A DNA stretch of 64,000 nt from Telluribacter sp035998675 (GTDB taxonomy: Bacteria; Bacteroidota; Bacteroidia; Cytophagales; Spirosomataceae). Shown piece after piece: positions 24,515-34,474 of the stretch. The translations under genes and the position numbers were made by a program. The stretch is taken from positions 153,361-217,360 of the forward strand of contig NZ_DASYHI010000023.1 of assembly GCF_035998675.1 (NCBI RefSeq). Direction: 5' to 3'. The notes beneath the pieces were generated by a model that searched no databases, was not told the origin of the DNA, and saw nothing but the letters and a program-made list of their open reading frames with translations. Numbering within the stretch: position 1 is the first letter of the stretch; each line of letters starts with the position of its first letter.

Positions 24515-27500
24515 ATGGCTAAACCCCTCAAAAAAAGCATTTACGGCCTACTGGCCGGACTTGCATCCATACTAATCGCTTTTAGTGCCTTTCAGTTTAA
24601 CCAGTCTGAAACGCTCCTCCTAAAAAAAGGCACCCACCTGGTGCTGATAGGCAATAACCTGGGTTCACGCATGATGAACTACGGTCACTTTGAAACCGAA
24701 ATGCAGGTGCGCTACCCGGACAGCCTCCTTTTTATCCGTAATATGAGTGATCCCGGCGATACCCCCGGCTTCCGGCCGCGTTCGGCCCGTTTTTCTCCCT
24801 GGGCGTTTCCGGGGGCCGAAAAATTCCAGACCGAGTACGCCAATCCTTCGGATAGTCAGGGACATTTCGAATCGGACGACCAGTGGCTCACGCGCCTTAA
24901 GGCTGACGTAATCATTGCGTTTTTTGGGTACAGCGAGTCTTTCCAGGGCAAAGCCGGACTGGTCAACTATAAGGCCGAACTGGATGCTTTTGTAAAACAT
25001 ACGCTTAACCAGCGCTACAACGGAAGCACTCCGCCTCAGCTGGCCCTGGTGTCGCCCATTGCCTTTGAGGATTTGTCGGCCACGCTGGACGTGCCCAACG
25101 GTAAAAAAGAAAACGAAAACCTGGCCCTATACGCCAAAGCCATGAAGGAAGTGGCCGAGGACAATAACCGGACCGCCGGGCGGGTCCTGTTCGTAGATGC
25201 CTTTACTCCTTCTCAAAACTGGTACGCCACTACCACCGAGCCACTGACCATTGACGGAAGCCAGCTGAACGAAGAAGGCTACAAAAAATTAGCGCTGCTG
25301 CTTAGTGACCAGGTATTTGGAAAAGCCGCCCCCAAAGCAGAAGCCAACCGTGCCCTGATTCACGAAGCCGTCATGGAAAAGAACTGGATGTGGCACAACG
25401 ACTACAAAATACCAAACGGCGTACACGCCTATGGCCGCCGGTTCAAGCCCTTCGGACCGGACAACTACCCGGCTGAAATTGAAAAAATCCGGCAAATGAC
25501 CGAAATCCGGGAGAAAGCCGTTTGGATGGCTGCTTCGCAGGGTAAGAAAATGGACGTGGCAGCCGCTGACAAAAATACCGTGACGCTCCCCCCGGTAAAA
25601 ACCAACTTTAATCCGGAAGCCAACGGCAGCCTGACCTACCTGTACGGAGAGGAAGCCCTTGAACACCTGAAGGCGGGTGAAGGCTACAAAATAGAAATGT
25701 TTGCTTCGGAGAAGGAATTTCCGGACCTGGCTAACCCGGTCCAGATGACCTTTGACAACAAAGGCCGGCTTTGGGTGGCTACCATGCCCAGCTACCCGCA
25801 TTACAAGCCCGGCGATACCAAACCAAATGATAAACTACTCATCATTGAAGACACCAACGGAGACGGCAAAGCCGACAAGCAGACGGTTTTTGTGGATGGC
25901 CTGCACGTTCCGGTTGGTTTTGAAATTGCAGCGGAGGGCGTTTACGTTTCGCAGGGTACCAATTTCATGCTCTACACCGATACCAATGGAGACGACAAGG
26001 CCGATAAAGCCGAGATACTCCTGAGCGGATTTGATGACCACGACACGCACCACGAAATAAGCGCTTACGTAGCAGATCCTTCGGGCGCTATTTATATGGG
26101 AGAAGGGGTATTTTTGCACACGAACGTCGAAACTTCCTACGGTACAGTACGGGCTACCAACGGTGGTTTTTACCGCTACGCGCCCCAGCGCCGCCACCTG
26201 GAACGCACCGCTCAATTACCCATCCCGAACCCCTGGGGCATTGCCTTTGACGAGTGGGGGCAGCAGATTTTTGCCGAAACCTCCAGTCCCGATGTTCGCT
26301 GGATGCTACCCGGTACGGTCCTTCCCCTTTATGGTGAATCCCATGATAAATCGGTTGATCTCATTGAGCCGGCGCACCGGGTACGTCCCACCTCCGGCCT
26401 TGAATTTGTTTCCAGCCGGCACTTCCCGGACGAGGTACAGGGCAACTTCCTGATTAACAATACCATTGGGTTCCTGGGCATGAAAATGCATACCCTCAAG
26501 GACAAAGGCACCGGCTACCAAAGTAATTTTGTGATGGACCTGGTGAAAAGCGCCGATCGGAATTTCCGCCCGGTGGACATGGAATTTGCGCCGGATGGCT
26601 CACTCTATTTTATTGACTGGCACAACATCCTGATCGGCCACATGCAGCACAACGCCCGTGACCCCCTGCGTGACCACGTGCACGGCCGCATTTACCGCAT
26701 CACGTATCCATCACGTCCGCTGGTGCAACCCGCCAAAATTGATGGTGCCAGTATAGAGCAGCTCCTGGACAACCTCAAACTTCCCGAGTTCCGCACCCGG
26801 TACCGCACCCGCCGCGAGCTGAGGGGAAGAAATGCCTCCGAAGTACTTTCCAAGATGAATACCTGGGTAGCCCGTCTGGATAAAAATGATCCGCAGTACG
26901 AGCACCACCTGGTCGAAGCCCTGTGGGTTAGCTGGGGATTGAATAAAGTAGACCAGAAACTCCTGCGTCAACTCCTTAAGGCTAAGGATTTCCACGCCCG
27001 GGCGGCGGCGGTACGGGTACTTCGCTATACGGGACACCAGGTAGCCGACCAGCCCCAACTGCTCATGCAGGCCGTCCGGGACGATCACGGCCGGGTCAGG
27101 CTGGAGGGTTTGGTAGCGGCCTCCTGGATCGGGAAAGAAAAAGGATTGCCCATACTGGCCGAGGCCAAAAAAAAACCCCTGGATGAGTGGATGGTGGCCT
27201 CCCACGAAACCGCCGTTGCTCACCTGAACGGAGAACCAGCCCGCAAGAAAAAAGAGGACGCCGTAAAATCTACTTTGAAAGGAAAAGACCTGGCGCTGTA
27301 CACCAAAGGCAAGGAAATATACGCGCGGGATGGTTTTTGTATGACCTGCCACCAGGCCGATGGTAACGGCTTGTCGGCCTCGGGTTTTCCGCCGTTGGCG
27401 GGTACCCAGTGGGTAGTTGGCAACGAAGACCGCCTGATAAAAGTAGTCTTGAAAGGGTTGCTGGGACCAATTGAAGTGAAGGACAAAAAATACGCCGGAC

Positions 27501-27700
27501 AAGTACCTATGACTCCTTTCGGGAGCATGCTCAATGACGAGGAAGTAGCCGCCGTCCTGACTTACGTACGCAATTCTTTTGGCAACAAAGCGCCGGCTGT
27601 TACTCCCGAAAAGGTGAAGCAGGTAAGAGCAGCAACCGAAAGTAAAAAAGATTTTTATGACCCTTCGAGGCTTCTGAAAGAACACCCGATGGAAAAATAA
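24515..27700 (+). CDS. SGNH-propeller-HEAT-cytochrome c protein (PVC-type haem-binding family)
   Basis: 1061-aa exported protein (signal peptide/anchor about 1-25 from the ATG at 24515; a TTG at 24503 is a weaker start). Residues about 30-290 resemble an SGNH/GDSL hydrolase domain (LVLIGNNLGSRMM, then TIDGSQLNEEGY). About 390-740 form a propeller of the membrane-bound-dehydrogenase type (PVQMTFDNKGRLWVATMP, DTNGDGKADK). About 775-905 is helical and HEAT-like. A cytochrome c domain follows with C942-M-T-C945-H946 and a likely Met ligand near QVPMTPFG. The layout matches the 'PVC-type haem-binding CxxCH' proteins common in Planctomycetes and Bacteroidota. It presumably oxidises or deacylates sugars and hands electrons to its haem; the substrate is unknown. 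Confidence 0.88.
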   Translation: MAKPLKKSIYGLLAGLASILIAFSAFQFNQSETLLLKKGTHLVLIGNNLGSRMMNYGHFETEMQVRYPDSLLFIRNMSDPGDTPGFRPRSARFSPWAFPGAEKFQTEYANPSDSQGHFESDDQWLTRLKADVIIAFFGYSESFQGKAGLVNYKAELDAFVKHTLNQRYNGSTPPQLALVSPIAFEDLSATLDVPNGKKENENLALYAKAMKEVAEDNNRTAGRVLFVDAFTPSQNWYATTTEPLTIDGSQLNEEGYKKLALLLSDQVFGKAAPKAEANRALIHEAVMEKNWMWHNDYKIPNGVHAYGRRFKPFGPDNYPAEIEKIRQMTEIREKAVWMAASQGKKMDVAAADKNTVTLPPVKTNFNPEANGSLTYLYGEEALEHLKAGEGYKIEMFASEKEFPDLANPVQMTFDNKGRLWVATMPSYPHYKPGDTKPNDKLLIIEDTNGDGKADKQTVFVDGLHVPVGFEIAAEGVYVSQGTNFMLYTDTNGDDKADKAEILLSGFDDHDTHHEISAYVADPSGAIYMGEGVFLHTNVETSYGTVRATNGGFYRYAPQRRHLERTAQLPIPNPWGIAFDEWGQQIFAETSSPDVRWMLPGTVLPLYGESHDKSVDLIEPAHRVRPTSGLEFVSSRHFPDEVQGNFLINNTIGFLGMKMHTLKDKGTGYQSNFVMDLVKSADRNFRPVDMEFAPDGSLYFIDWHNILIGHMQHNARDPLRDHVHGRIYRITYPSRPLVQPAKIDGASIEQLLDNLKLPEFRTRYRTRRELRGRNASEVLSKMNTWVARLDKNDPQYEHHLVEALWVSWGLNKVDQKLLRQLLKAKDFHARAAAVRVLRYTGHQVADQPQLLMQAVRDDHGRVRLEGLVAASWIGKEKGLPILAEAKKKPLDEWMVASHETAVAHLNGEPARKKKEDAVKSTLKGKDLALYTKGKEIYARDGFCMTCHQADGNGLSASGFPPLAGTQWVVGNEDRLIKVVLKGLLGPIEVKDKKYAGQVPMTPFGSMLNDEEVAAVLTYVRNSFGNKAPAVTPEKVKQVRAATESKKDFYDPSRLLKEHPMEK

Positions 27701-27743
27701 AGGCCAACCGAATTTACAGGAAAGCGGTAATACAAACCAGGTT

Positions 27744-27776
27744 CAATGGGTACTATAGCGAGTATAGTACCCATTG
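27744..27776. terminator. strong hairpin after the haem-protein gene
   Basis: A 14-bp perfect stem (27744-27757 with 27763-27776) closes a 5-nt loop, 43 bp after the stop at 27700. There is no T-run on either side, so it may act as an mRNA 3'-end stabiliser rather than a classic terminator. Confidence 0.55.
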
Positions 27777-27918
27777 CCATTTCAACCTATACCCCACCCG
27801 CAACTACCCGGCTTTCTCCTTTCGCAACCTCATATTTTTCCGTTTGGCCGTTCCCAACCGAATCGAAATGTTCCTTACCTTTAAAGTTATTTTTCCTGTT
27901 TATTGACCGGTGAGTACT

Positions 27919-30900
27919 ATGCCTGCCCAACAGCCTTCTTCCACAAAAGAAAACAAAAAAAACCGGCCCCAGCCCTCAACTACCTCTACTGAAACCCCTT
28001 TGTACCTGATCGGGGTAGGCGCTTCGGCCGGCGGTTTGGAAGCTTTACAGGACTTTCTATTCCATTTTCCGTCGGACCTGGCTGACGTGGCTATAATAAT
28101 TGCGCAGCACCTGAGCCCCACCCATAAAAGTATGCTGGTCCAGCTACTTAGCAAGCAGACAAAACTCAGCGTTTCCGAAGCAAAACATAATGCCCAAATT
28201 CAGAAGGATTGCATTTATATCACTCCCCCCGACTCCGAAATTACCATTGTCAATACTAAATTTTCGCTGGTCAAACCTCATTCTCCTACTGGTCCCAAGC
28301 CTTCCGTAGATATCTTGTTTAAGTCTATGGCGGAAGGATTTAAAGACAAAGCCATTGGTATTATTCTGTCGGGAACGGGTACCGACGGTGCGGCGGGGGT
28401 AAAGGCGATTCGGGCCAACGGGGGATTTATCATGGCACAGGAACCCCAAACCGCCAAGTACAACGGAATGCCACTGGCCGCCATTGAAGCGGGGGTCGTT
28501 GATGTAGTACTTTCTCCGGATAAAATGGGGGAAGAAATAAAAGACCATATTTTCCATCCGGGGCAATCAAAGTTGGCGGTCCAGAATGAAAATGCCGAAA
28601 GCCCCAGCCTGGAAAAAATATTCAAGCTGTTGTTAAAGCGCAGCGGTACCGATTTTTCTGACTATAAACCTTCCACCATTTGCCGCAGACTCGAAAAGCG
28701 ACTGGCCGTACTGTCTATTCCTTCCGTGGACCTGTACCTGGCTTACCTCGAGCAGCACCCCCGGGAACTGGACGAACTCTTCAACGCCATCTTGATCGGG
28801 GTAACTACTTTCTTTCGGGATATAGAGGCTTTTGACACGCTTCGTAAGTGCTTTAAAGAGGTTCTGGCGGCAAAGCCCGACGGGGAAATACTACGAATAT
28901 GGTGCCCCGGTTGCGCTACCGGCGAAGAACCCTATTCAATTGCCCTTTTGCTCTGCTCTCTGATTGAGGAAATGAATAAGAAACAGTCGGTGCAGATATT
29001 TGCCACCGACATTGATGACCGTGCTATTTCTTTTGCCCGTCGGGGTATCTATCCCGACTCTGCGGTACAAAACCTGCCGGACGAAATACTAAATACGTAC
29101 TTTATCAGGAATGGGGACTCCTGCGAACTACTCAAATCAGTCCGTTCCATGGTGCTGTTTTCCCGGCATGACGTTACGAATAATCCTCCTTTTCTGAAGC
29201 TGGACCTGATCAGCTGCCGCAATTTGCTTATTTACTTCGGTCCAAATTTGCAAAAGCAGGTAATTCCGCTCTTCCACTACGCCCTCAATCCCGAGGGGTA
29301 CCTGTTTCTGGGAAAATCGGAGACGGTGGGGCACTTTTCAGACCTTTTTTCGACCGTTGATGGCAAGAACAAACTTTTTCAGCGGAAGCGCGGCGGAAGC
29401 CTCAACGCCATCAAGTTTTCGGCTTTAAAGGCCCAGATTAACCCGCTTCCACAATCGGCCGTAAAAAAAGCGTCCAATGAACGTTCTATTGCTGAGCTGG
29501 TCAAGGAAACGCTCTTCAATACCTATGAGCATCCTTACGTTGTCATTAACGATTCCTTCGATATTCAGGAAGTACAAGGCGACGTTCGGTTGTACCTGTC
29601 GCTTTCGGCGGGTACCATGAATGCCAATATTCTTAAGCTAGTCAACAAGGAGCTGCAGATAGAGTTGCGGTCAGTAATTACGCAGGCCATCCGTAACCGG
29701 CTGGCTTTGAAGAGCAACATCCGGAAGTTTGACCTTTTTGGCCAAACCCACTACGTACGGGTAGTGGTTAAACCGCTGCTTTTTACGGAGGCTACCAATG
29801 AGCTTTTTGTGGTTATATTTGAGCGGCTCGACCTCCAGGAACTATTGATGCAGGGGGTAGAGATACCCGAGCAGAACGGTGAAAACTACCGACTGATTGA
29901 GCTAGAACAGGAATTGCTGGCCACCAAAGAGCACCTGCAGACGTACATCGAGGAAATTGAAACTACCAACGAAGAGCTGCAGTCGTTAAACGAGGAACTC
30001 CAGTCTACGAACGAAGAATTGCAGTCGTCCAACGAAGAGCTGGAAACTACCAACGAGGAGCTGCAGTCTACCAATGAAGAAATACAGGTTGCCTATACCG
30101 AACTAAAAGCCGCGAACGAAGAACTGGAGCGCAAGGAGCTACTCCTAAAAGGCAACCAGGCCAACCTCAACGCGCTGCTTAAGAACACCCTGCAGTCATT
30201 CATCCTGGTTGATACCACCTACAAAATCATTGCTTTTAACGCTACTTCCGAGGAAACTTTCCGTCGGCTCCGGAACCGGAAAATAAAGGTGGGTGAGTCG
30301 GTCATTGACCTGCTGGAGCCTCAGCTGCTCGAACTCTTTATTCGGGACTTCGCTACGGTCAGTAAGGGTGAAATAGTTGCGGTGGAGCGTAAGCTGCTGG
30401 ATACCAAAGGCAATGAATACTGGTTCATAGTGAATTTCTCCCCGGTTATTGATGAGGAAGGGGAAGTTAAAGTAATTTCCATTGGGATGATGGACAGTAC
30501 CGAATCCAGGCGGGTCCAGCAGGAGCTGTATTCGTCAGAAAGAATGCTGGACTCGGTTTTCAACGCTACCTCCATCGGTATTTGTATCACCGACAAAGAC
30601 GGACGATTTGTATCGGTCAACGACCAGTACGCCCGCTTGTATGGGTACCAGAAAGAGGAACTCACAGGACAAAGTTTCACCCTGGTGGTTCCAGCCGAAA
30701 ACCGGGTGTGGGCGCAGCTGGCCCACGATGAATTTTTCCGGGTGGGCCAGGAGTTTCCGGGGGAATGGAAAGTACAGCGCAAAGACGGTACCATTATCGA
30801 CGTTTACGTTAGCGCCGAGTTGCTGGAACAACCCGACGGCAGTTGCTTTAAGATTACCTCCGTGCGGGACATCACCGAGAATAAACGTTACAAAGACCTA

Positions 30901-33900
30901 CTGCTGCAGACCCAGGAAGCCGCCGGGGTAGGGGGCTGGGAAATGGACATTTTAACCCGGGAAGTAACCTGGACCGAGGAAGTTTACACCATTTTTCAAG
31001 TACCGACCCATTCCCCCATTAACGAAGAAGTACTGCTTGAGCGCTTCAACCCACCGGCGGGCGAACACCTTCGGCTTGCCATTCAGAACGCCATTGAAAA
31101 AGGAGAAACTTTTAGTCTTGAGCTGGAAAGCAAAACTACTTCCGGTACTCCTTTGTGGATAAGGGCTACCTGCAAGCCCATCCGGATACACAATAAAACG
31201 ATAAAGCTCTTTGGTACTTTTCAGGATGTGACCGGCCAGAAAATATCGGAGTTTGTCACCAGGGCCAGCGAAGAAAAGTACCGGTCTATTGTTGAGAATT
31301 CCCTCATCGCCTTCTTCCTGGGGCAGCCCGATGGTTCAATTCTGGAGGCAAACAACAGAGCCAGCGAACTATTTGGTTATACCACCGAAGAATTCCGAAA
31401 GCTGGGCCGGCAGGGTATCGTGGTGGAGGACGATGAACAGTTGCGTCCTTTGGTGAGGGAACGGTCAGAAAACGGTAGGGTGTCCGGTGAATTAACCGTG
31501 CGGACCAAAGACGGTCGGCTTATTCCCTGCCTCTTCTCTTCGGTTATGTTCCGAAACCAGTTTGGGGAAGAAACCAATAGTACCATGATGCTGGATATTT
31601 CCAGGATTAAGGAGCAGGATGTACAGCTCAGGAACCTGGTAAATGACGGCGAAGGCAGTCGTCAAAAACTGGAAAAAGCGGTAAGTGACCTGAGCAAGGT
31701 AATGGACTTTTCTCTGGATGTAATATGTACCGTTGATGAACATGGCGCTTTTCTTGAGGTGAGTAAAGCCGCTGAGACCATCTGGGGCTATGCTCCCGGC
31801 GAGTTAATCGGGCGGCACACCATGGACTTTGTTCACCCCGAAGACCATAACCAATCAGAACGGGCGAGAGCTGATTTCCTGACCGGAGCCCCCCAAACCA
31901 ATTTTGAAAATCGTGTGCTCCGTAAAGACGGCTCGGTGGTATCGATGGTATGGTCGGCAGTTTGGGATGAAAAAGACCGGCGCCTGTACGCCATTGGTCG
32001 GGATGCCAGCGCTCAGAAATTGTCAGAGTTAAAATTTACGGAGGCCAACCAACGGCTGGAAACCGCCCAGGAAATAGCCCAGCTGGGCTATTGGGAATAT
32101 AGTTTTACTACCAGGAAGCTATACTGGTCCGACCAGGTATACAGCCTGTTTGGCTTCGACCAAAGTACCTTATCTGACAACATTGAACTGTATACTTCCG
32201 TCATTCATCCGGACGATCGCGAAAATATTTTCCAGGAAATTAGACAATGTATTGAGCAGCGACTGCCCATCAATATTGAACATCGGATTACCCTGAAAAA
32301 TGGAATTGAAAAAGTAGTACAGGGAAGAGGTACTTTGCTTCTGGGAGAAAACGGTGAATTACTAAAAGTGGAAGGTACCATTCAGGACATAACCGAAATC
32401 AAAAATATTGAAAAAGCCCTCCTGGATTCGGAAAACAAATATAAGAGCATTTTCTATTCCAGCCCGCTTCCCAAATGGATTTATGAACTGGAAACTTTAC
32501 AGATCCAGGATGTAAATAATGCGGCTATTTCACATTACGGGTATTCGCGCGAAGAGTTTTTGACCATGACCGTCAAAGACCTTCGCCCCAAAGAAGATGT
32601 CGGAAAACTCATTGAAAAACTTGCTACCGTAGAGAATGATTCTATCGTTCAATTTGGAGAATGGAGGCACATCAAAAAAAATCGGGAAATCATATCGGTT
32701 GAAGTTACGGGCCATACCATTGAGTTCAACGGCAAGCGGTGCCTGCTGGTGGTCTGTAACGATATTACCGAAAAAGCAACCATTAGAGAAGCGCTTTCGG
32801 TGAGCAATGAGCGGTACAAATACGCCATAAAAGCCACATTTGACGCAGTTTGGGATTGGGACCTTACCACTGACAATTTATTGTTTGGGGATGGATATAA
32901 GGAACTGTTCGGGTATGGTATCGAAAATGAAGAGAACCACATACGGTCCTGGCATGGTCACCTGCATCCGGACGACCGCGACCGGGTCATTGAAAGCATA
33001 AACTCAGCCATCCAAAGCGGCGAAAAAAACTGGATAGAAGAGTACCGGTACCAAAAGGCCGACGGGAACTACGCCTACGTAGTTGACAGAGGGCTGGTTC
33101 TCCATGACCAGGACGGAAAGCCGTACCGGATGATTGGCGCTATGCAGGATATTACCCAACGCAGTTACCACCAGTCAAGGCTTAAAGAACTCAATGAAAA
33201 GCTGGCCCGACGGGCCGCCCAGCTCGTGGCTTCCAACAAGGAACTGGAACAGTTCGCGAATGTTACCTCCCACGACTTACAGGAGCCCCTGCGCATGATA
33301 ACCAGCTTTCTGCAGTTGCTCCAGCGCAAGTATGCCAATCAGCTGGACGCAACCGGGCAGGAGTACATTAACTTTGCCGTGGAAGGGGCCGGCCGGATGA
33401 AAAAACTCATCACTGACCTGCTCGAATACTCCCGCCTGAATACCAACATGGGCCGGCAGGAAGAGGTAGACCTAAACCAGGTGGTCCAGGAGGTTATTCA
33501 TAACTTCCAGCCGCAGATAGAGCAGCACGAAGCGGAGATTCACCTCCATCCGCTGCCGGTTGTAAGAAGCGTTAGATTGTATATGGTGCAGGTTATTCAA
33601 AACCTGGTCAGCAATGCTTTCAAGTACCGCAGCGAAGACCTACCCCGCATTACCATTTCGGTCACGGAGGAAAAGGACGATTGGGTCATTGCGGTGTCGG
33701 ATAACGGTATTGGCATTGACAAACGTTACCATGATAAAATTTTCATCCTGTTCCAACGCCTCCACCTCAACAAAGACTATACGGGTACCGGTATTGGACT
33801 GGCTATTTGTAAAAAAATTATGGACAAAACCGGGGGGAGAATCTGGGTTGAATCCGAAGCGGGAAAAGGAAGTACCTTCTATTTCACGGTTCAAAAATAA
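27919..33900 (+). CDS. CheB-CheR-8xPAS hybrid sensor histidine kinase
   Basis: About 1993 aa from the ATG at 27919 (a GTG at 27910 is possible). A CheB methylesterase domain (about 28-215) has its full triad: S36 in GASAGG, H64 in AQHLSP, D156 in GTGTDG. A CheR methyltransferase (about 230-500) has the SAM loop WCPGCATGEEPYS from W328. A coiled coil at about 673-740 is made of near-perfect NEELQS/NEELET repeats. Eight PAS domains follow, then HisKA with H1785 (NVTSHDLQEPLR) and a HATPase (NLVSNAFKY, DNGIGI, GTGIGLAICK). No membrane helix or receptor methylation target is present. An Rcp1-like regulator follows, its likely partner. Such chimeras appear to use the Che domains for self-modification or scaffolding. 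Confidence 0.95.
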   Translation: MPAQQPSSTKENKKNRPQPSTTSTETPLYLIGVGASAGGLEALQDFLFHFPSDLADVAIIIAQHLSPTHKSMLVQLLSKQTKLSVSEAKHNAQIQKDCIYITPPDSEITIVNTKFSLVKPHSPTGPKPSVDILFKSMAEGFKDKAIGIILSGTGTDGAAGVKAIRANGGFIMAQEPQTAKYNGMPLAAIEAGVVDVVLSPDKMGEEIKDHIFHPGQSKLAVQNENAESPSLEKIFKLLLKRSGTDFSDYKPSTICRRLEKRLAVLSIPSVDLYLAYLEQHPRELDELFNAILIGVTTFFRDIEAFDTLRKCFKEVLAAKPDGEILRIWCPGCATGEEPYSIALLLCSLIEEMNKKQSVQIFATDIDDRAISFARRGIYPDSAVQNLPDEILNTYFIRNGDSCELLKSVRSMVLFSRHDVTNNPPFLKLDLISCRNLLIYFGPNLQKQVIPLFHYALNPEGYLFLGKSETVGHFSDLFSTVDGKNKLFQRKRGGSLNAIKFSALKAQINPLPQSAVKKASNERSIAELVKETLFNTYEHPYVVINDSFDIQEVQGDVRLYLSLSAGTMNANILKLVNKELQIELRSVITQAIRNRLALKSNIRKFDLFGQTHYVRVVVKPLLFTEATNELFVVIFERLDLQELLMQGVEIPEQNGENYRLIELEQELLATKEHLQTYIEEIETTNEELQSLNEELQSTNEELQSSNEELETTNEELQSTNEEIQVAYTELKAANEELERKELLLKGNQANLNALLKNTLQSFILVDTTYKIIAFNATSEETFRRLRNRKIKVGESVIDLLEPQLLELFIRDFATVSKGEIVAVERKLLDTKGNEYWFIVNFSPVIDEEGEVKVISIGMMDSTESRRVQQELYSSERMLDSVFNATSIGICITDKDGRFVSVNDQYARLYGYQKEELTGQSFTLVVPAENRVWAQLAHDEFFRVGQEFPGEWKVQRKDGTIIDVYVSAELLEQPDGSCFKITSVRDITENKRYKDLLLQTQEAAGVGGWEMDILTREVTWTEEVYTIFQVPTHSPINEEVLLERFNPPAGEHLRLAIQNAIEKGETFSLELESKTTSGTPLWIRATCKPIRIHNKTIKLFGTFQDVTGQKISEFVTRASEEKYRSIVENSLIAFFLGQPDGSILEANNRASELFGYTTEEFRKLGRQGIVVEDDEQLRPLVRERSENGRVSGELTVRTKDGRLIPCLFSSVMFRNQFGEETNSTMMLDISRIKEQDVQLRNLVNDGEGSRQKLEKAVSDLSKVMDFSLDVICTVDEHGAFLEVSKAAETIWGYAPGELIGRHTMDFVHPEDHNQSERARADFLTGAPQTNFENRVLRKDGSVVSMVWSAVWDEKDRRLYAIGRDASAQKLSELKFTEANQRLETAQEIAQLGYWEYSFTTRKLYWSDQVYSLFGFDQSTLSDNIELYTSVIHPDDRENIFQEIRQCIEQRLPINIEHRITLKNGIEKVVQGRGTLLLGENGELLKVEGTIQDITEIKNIEKALLDSENKYKSIFYSSPLPKWIYELETLQIQDVNNAAISHYGYSREEFLTMTVKDLRPKEDVGKLIEKLATVENDSIVQFGEWRHIKKNREIISVEVTGHTIEFNGKRCLLVVCNDITEKATIREALSVSNERYKYAIKATFDAVWDWDLTTDNLLFGDGYKELFGYGIENEENHIRSWHGHLHPDDRDRVIESINSAIQSGEKNWIEEYRYQKADGNYAYVVDRGLVLHDQDGKPYRMIGAMQDITQRSYHQSRLKELNEKLARRAAQLVASNKELEQFANVTSHDLQEPLRMITSFLQLLQRKYANQLDATGQEYINFAVEGAGRMKKLITDLLEYSRLNTNMGRQEEVDLNQVVQEVIHNFQPQIEQHEAEIHLHPLPVVRSVRLYMVQVIQNLVSNAFKYRSEDLPRITISVTEEKDDWVIAVSDNGIGIDKRYHDKIFILFQRLHLNKDYTGTGIGLAICKKIMDKTGGRIWVESEAGKGSTFYFTVQK

Positions 33901-33936
33901 AACAGAGGCAGCTACCTCCCATAGTTTTGACCGGTA

Positions 33937-33967
33937 TTGGTACTGATTACTATTTTTTAGTACTTTG
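33937..33967 (+). promoter_or_regulatory. candidate promoter of the Rcp1-like regulator
   Basis: TTG at 33937-33939 and TACTTTG at 33961-33967 are separated by 21 nt. This resembles the Bacteroidota TTG/TAnnTTTG promoter, one base short in the -7 box. It lies 27 bp before the ATG. The same TACTTTGG box occurs before the susC gene at 45 kb. Confidence 0.3.
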
Positions 33968-33993
33968 GTTCCAATATTCACCATAGAACTAAC

Positions 33994-34422
33994 ATGTCAT
34001 TTTTTCAAAAGCCCATCCGCATATTACTAGTTGAAGATAATGAAGGTGATATAGTCCTGACCAAAGAAGCACTCTCGGAAGGGAGAATCAGAAACACGAT
34101 TGCCATTGCCCGCGATGGGGTGGAAGCCGTGGAACTACTTTCGAATACCGAGGCTGAACTACCGGACCTGATCCTGCTGGATATGAACCTGCCCCGCATG
34201 AATGGCAAGGAAGTACTGGGCTTTATCAAGAACAACGACCGGCTTCGGAAAATCCCGGTGATTATCCTGACTACTTCTTCCTCCGAAAAAGACATTAAAG
34301 AATCCTACGAAAACCAGGCTAACTGCTTCATCAGCAAACCCGTAGATCTGGATAAATTTATTAAGATAATCCGGAACATCGAAGATTTCTGGATTTCAAT
34401 TGTCCAACTTCCCACTAATTAA
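33994..34422 (+). CDS. Rcp1-like single-domain response regulator
   Basis: 142-aa receiver domain of the Rcp1 type that partners bacteriophytochrome-like kinases whose H-box reads SHDLQEPLR, exactly as in the upstream kinase. Active-site residues are E14/D15 (LLVEDNEGD), phosphoacceptor D63 (LILLDMNLP), T93/T94 and K115 (ISKPVD). There is no output domain. It follows the giant kinase by 93 bp on the same strand and is its probable target. Confidence 0.93.
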   Translation: MSFFQKPIRILLVEDNEGDIVLTKEALSEGRIRNTIAIARDGVEAVELLSNTEAELPDLILLDMNLPRMNGKEVLGFIKNNDRLRKIPVIILTTSSSEKDIKESYENQANCFISKPVDLDKFIKIIRNIEDFWISIVQLPTN

Positions 34423-34425
34423 TTC

Positions 34426-34462
34426 GCGTGGAGAACCAGTACTTTGTGCTGGTTCTCCACGC
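34426..34462. terminator. 14-bp perfect hairpin between the response regulator and aldolase genes
   Basis: Arms 34426-34439 and 34449-34462 (GCGTGGAGAACCAG and its complement) pair without mismatch around a 9-nt loop. It starts 4 bp after the regulator's stop codon and has no T-run. It may stabilise the upstream mRNA end or limit read-through into the aldolase gene. Confidence 0.6.
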
Positions 34463-34474
34463 CTGACACTGCCC

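Noticed and set aside
26711..27685. 324-codon minus-strand open frame
   Set aside because: It is antisense to the haem-binding protein, whose motifs (C942-C945-H946) are intact.
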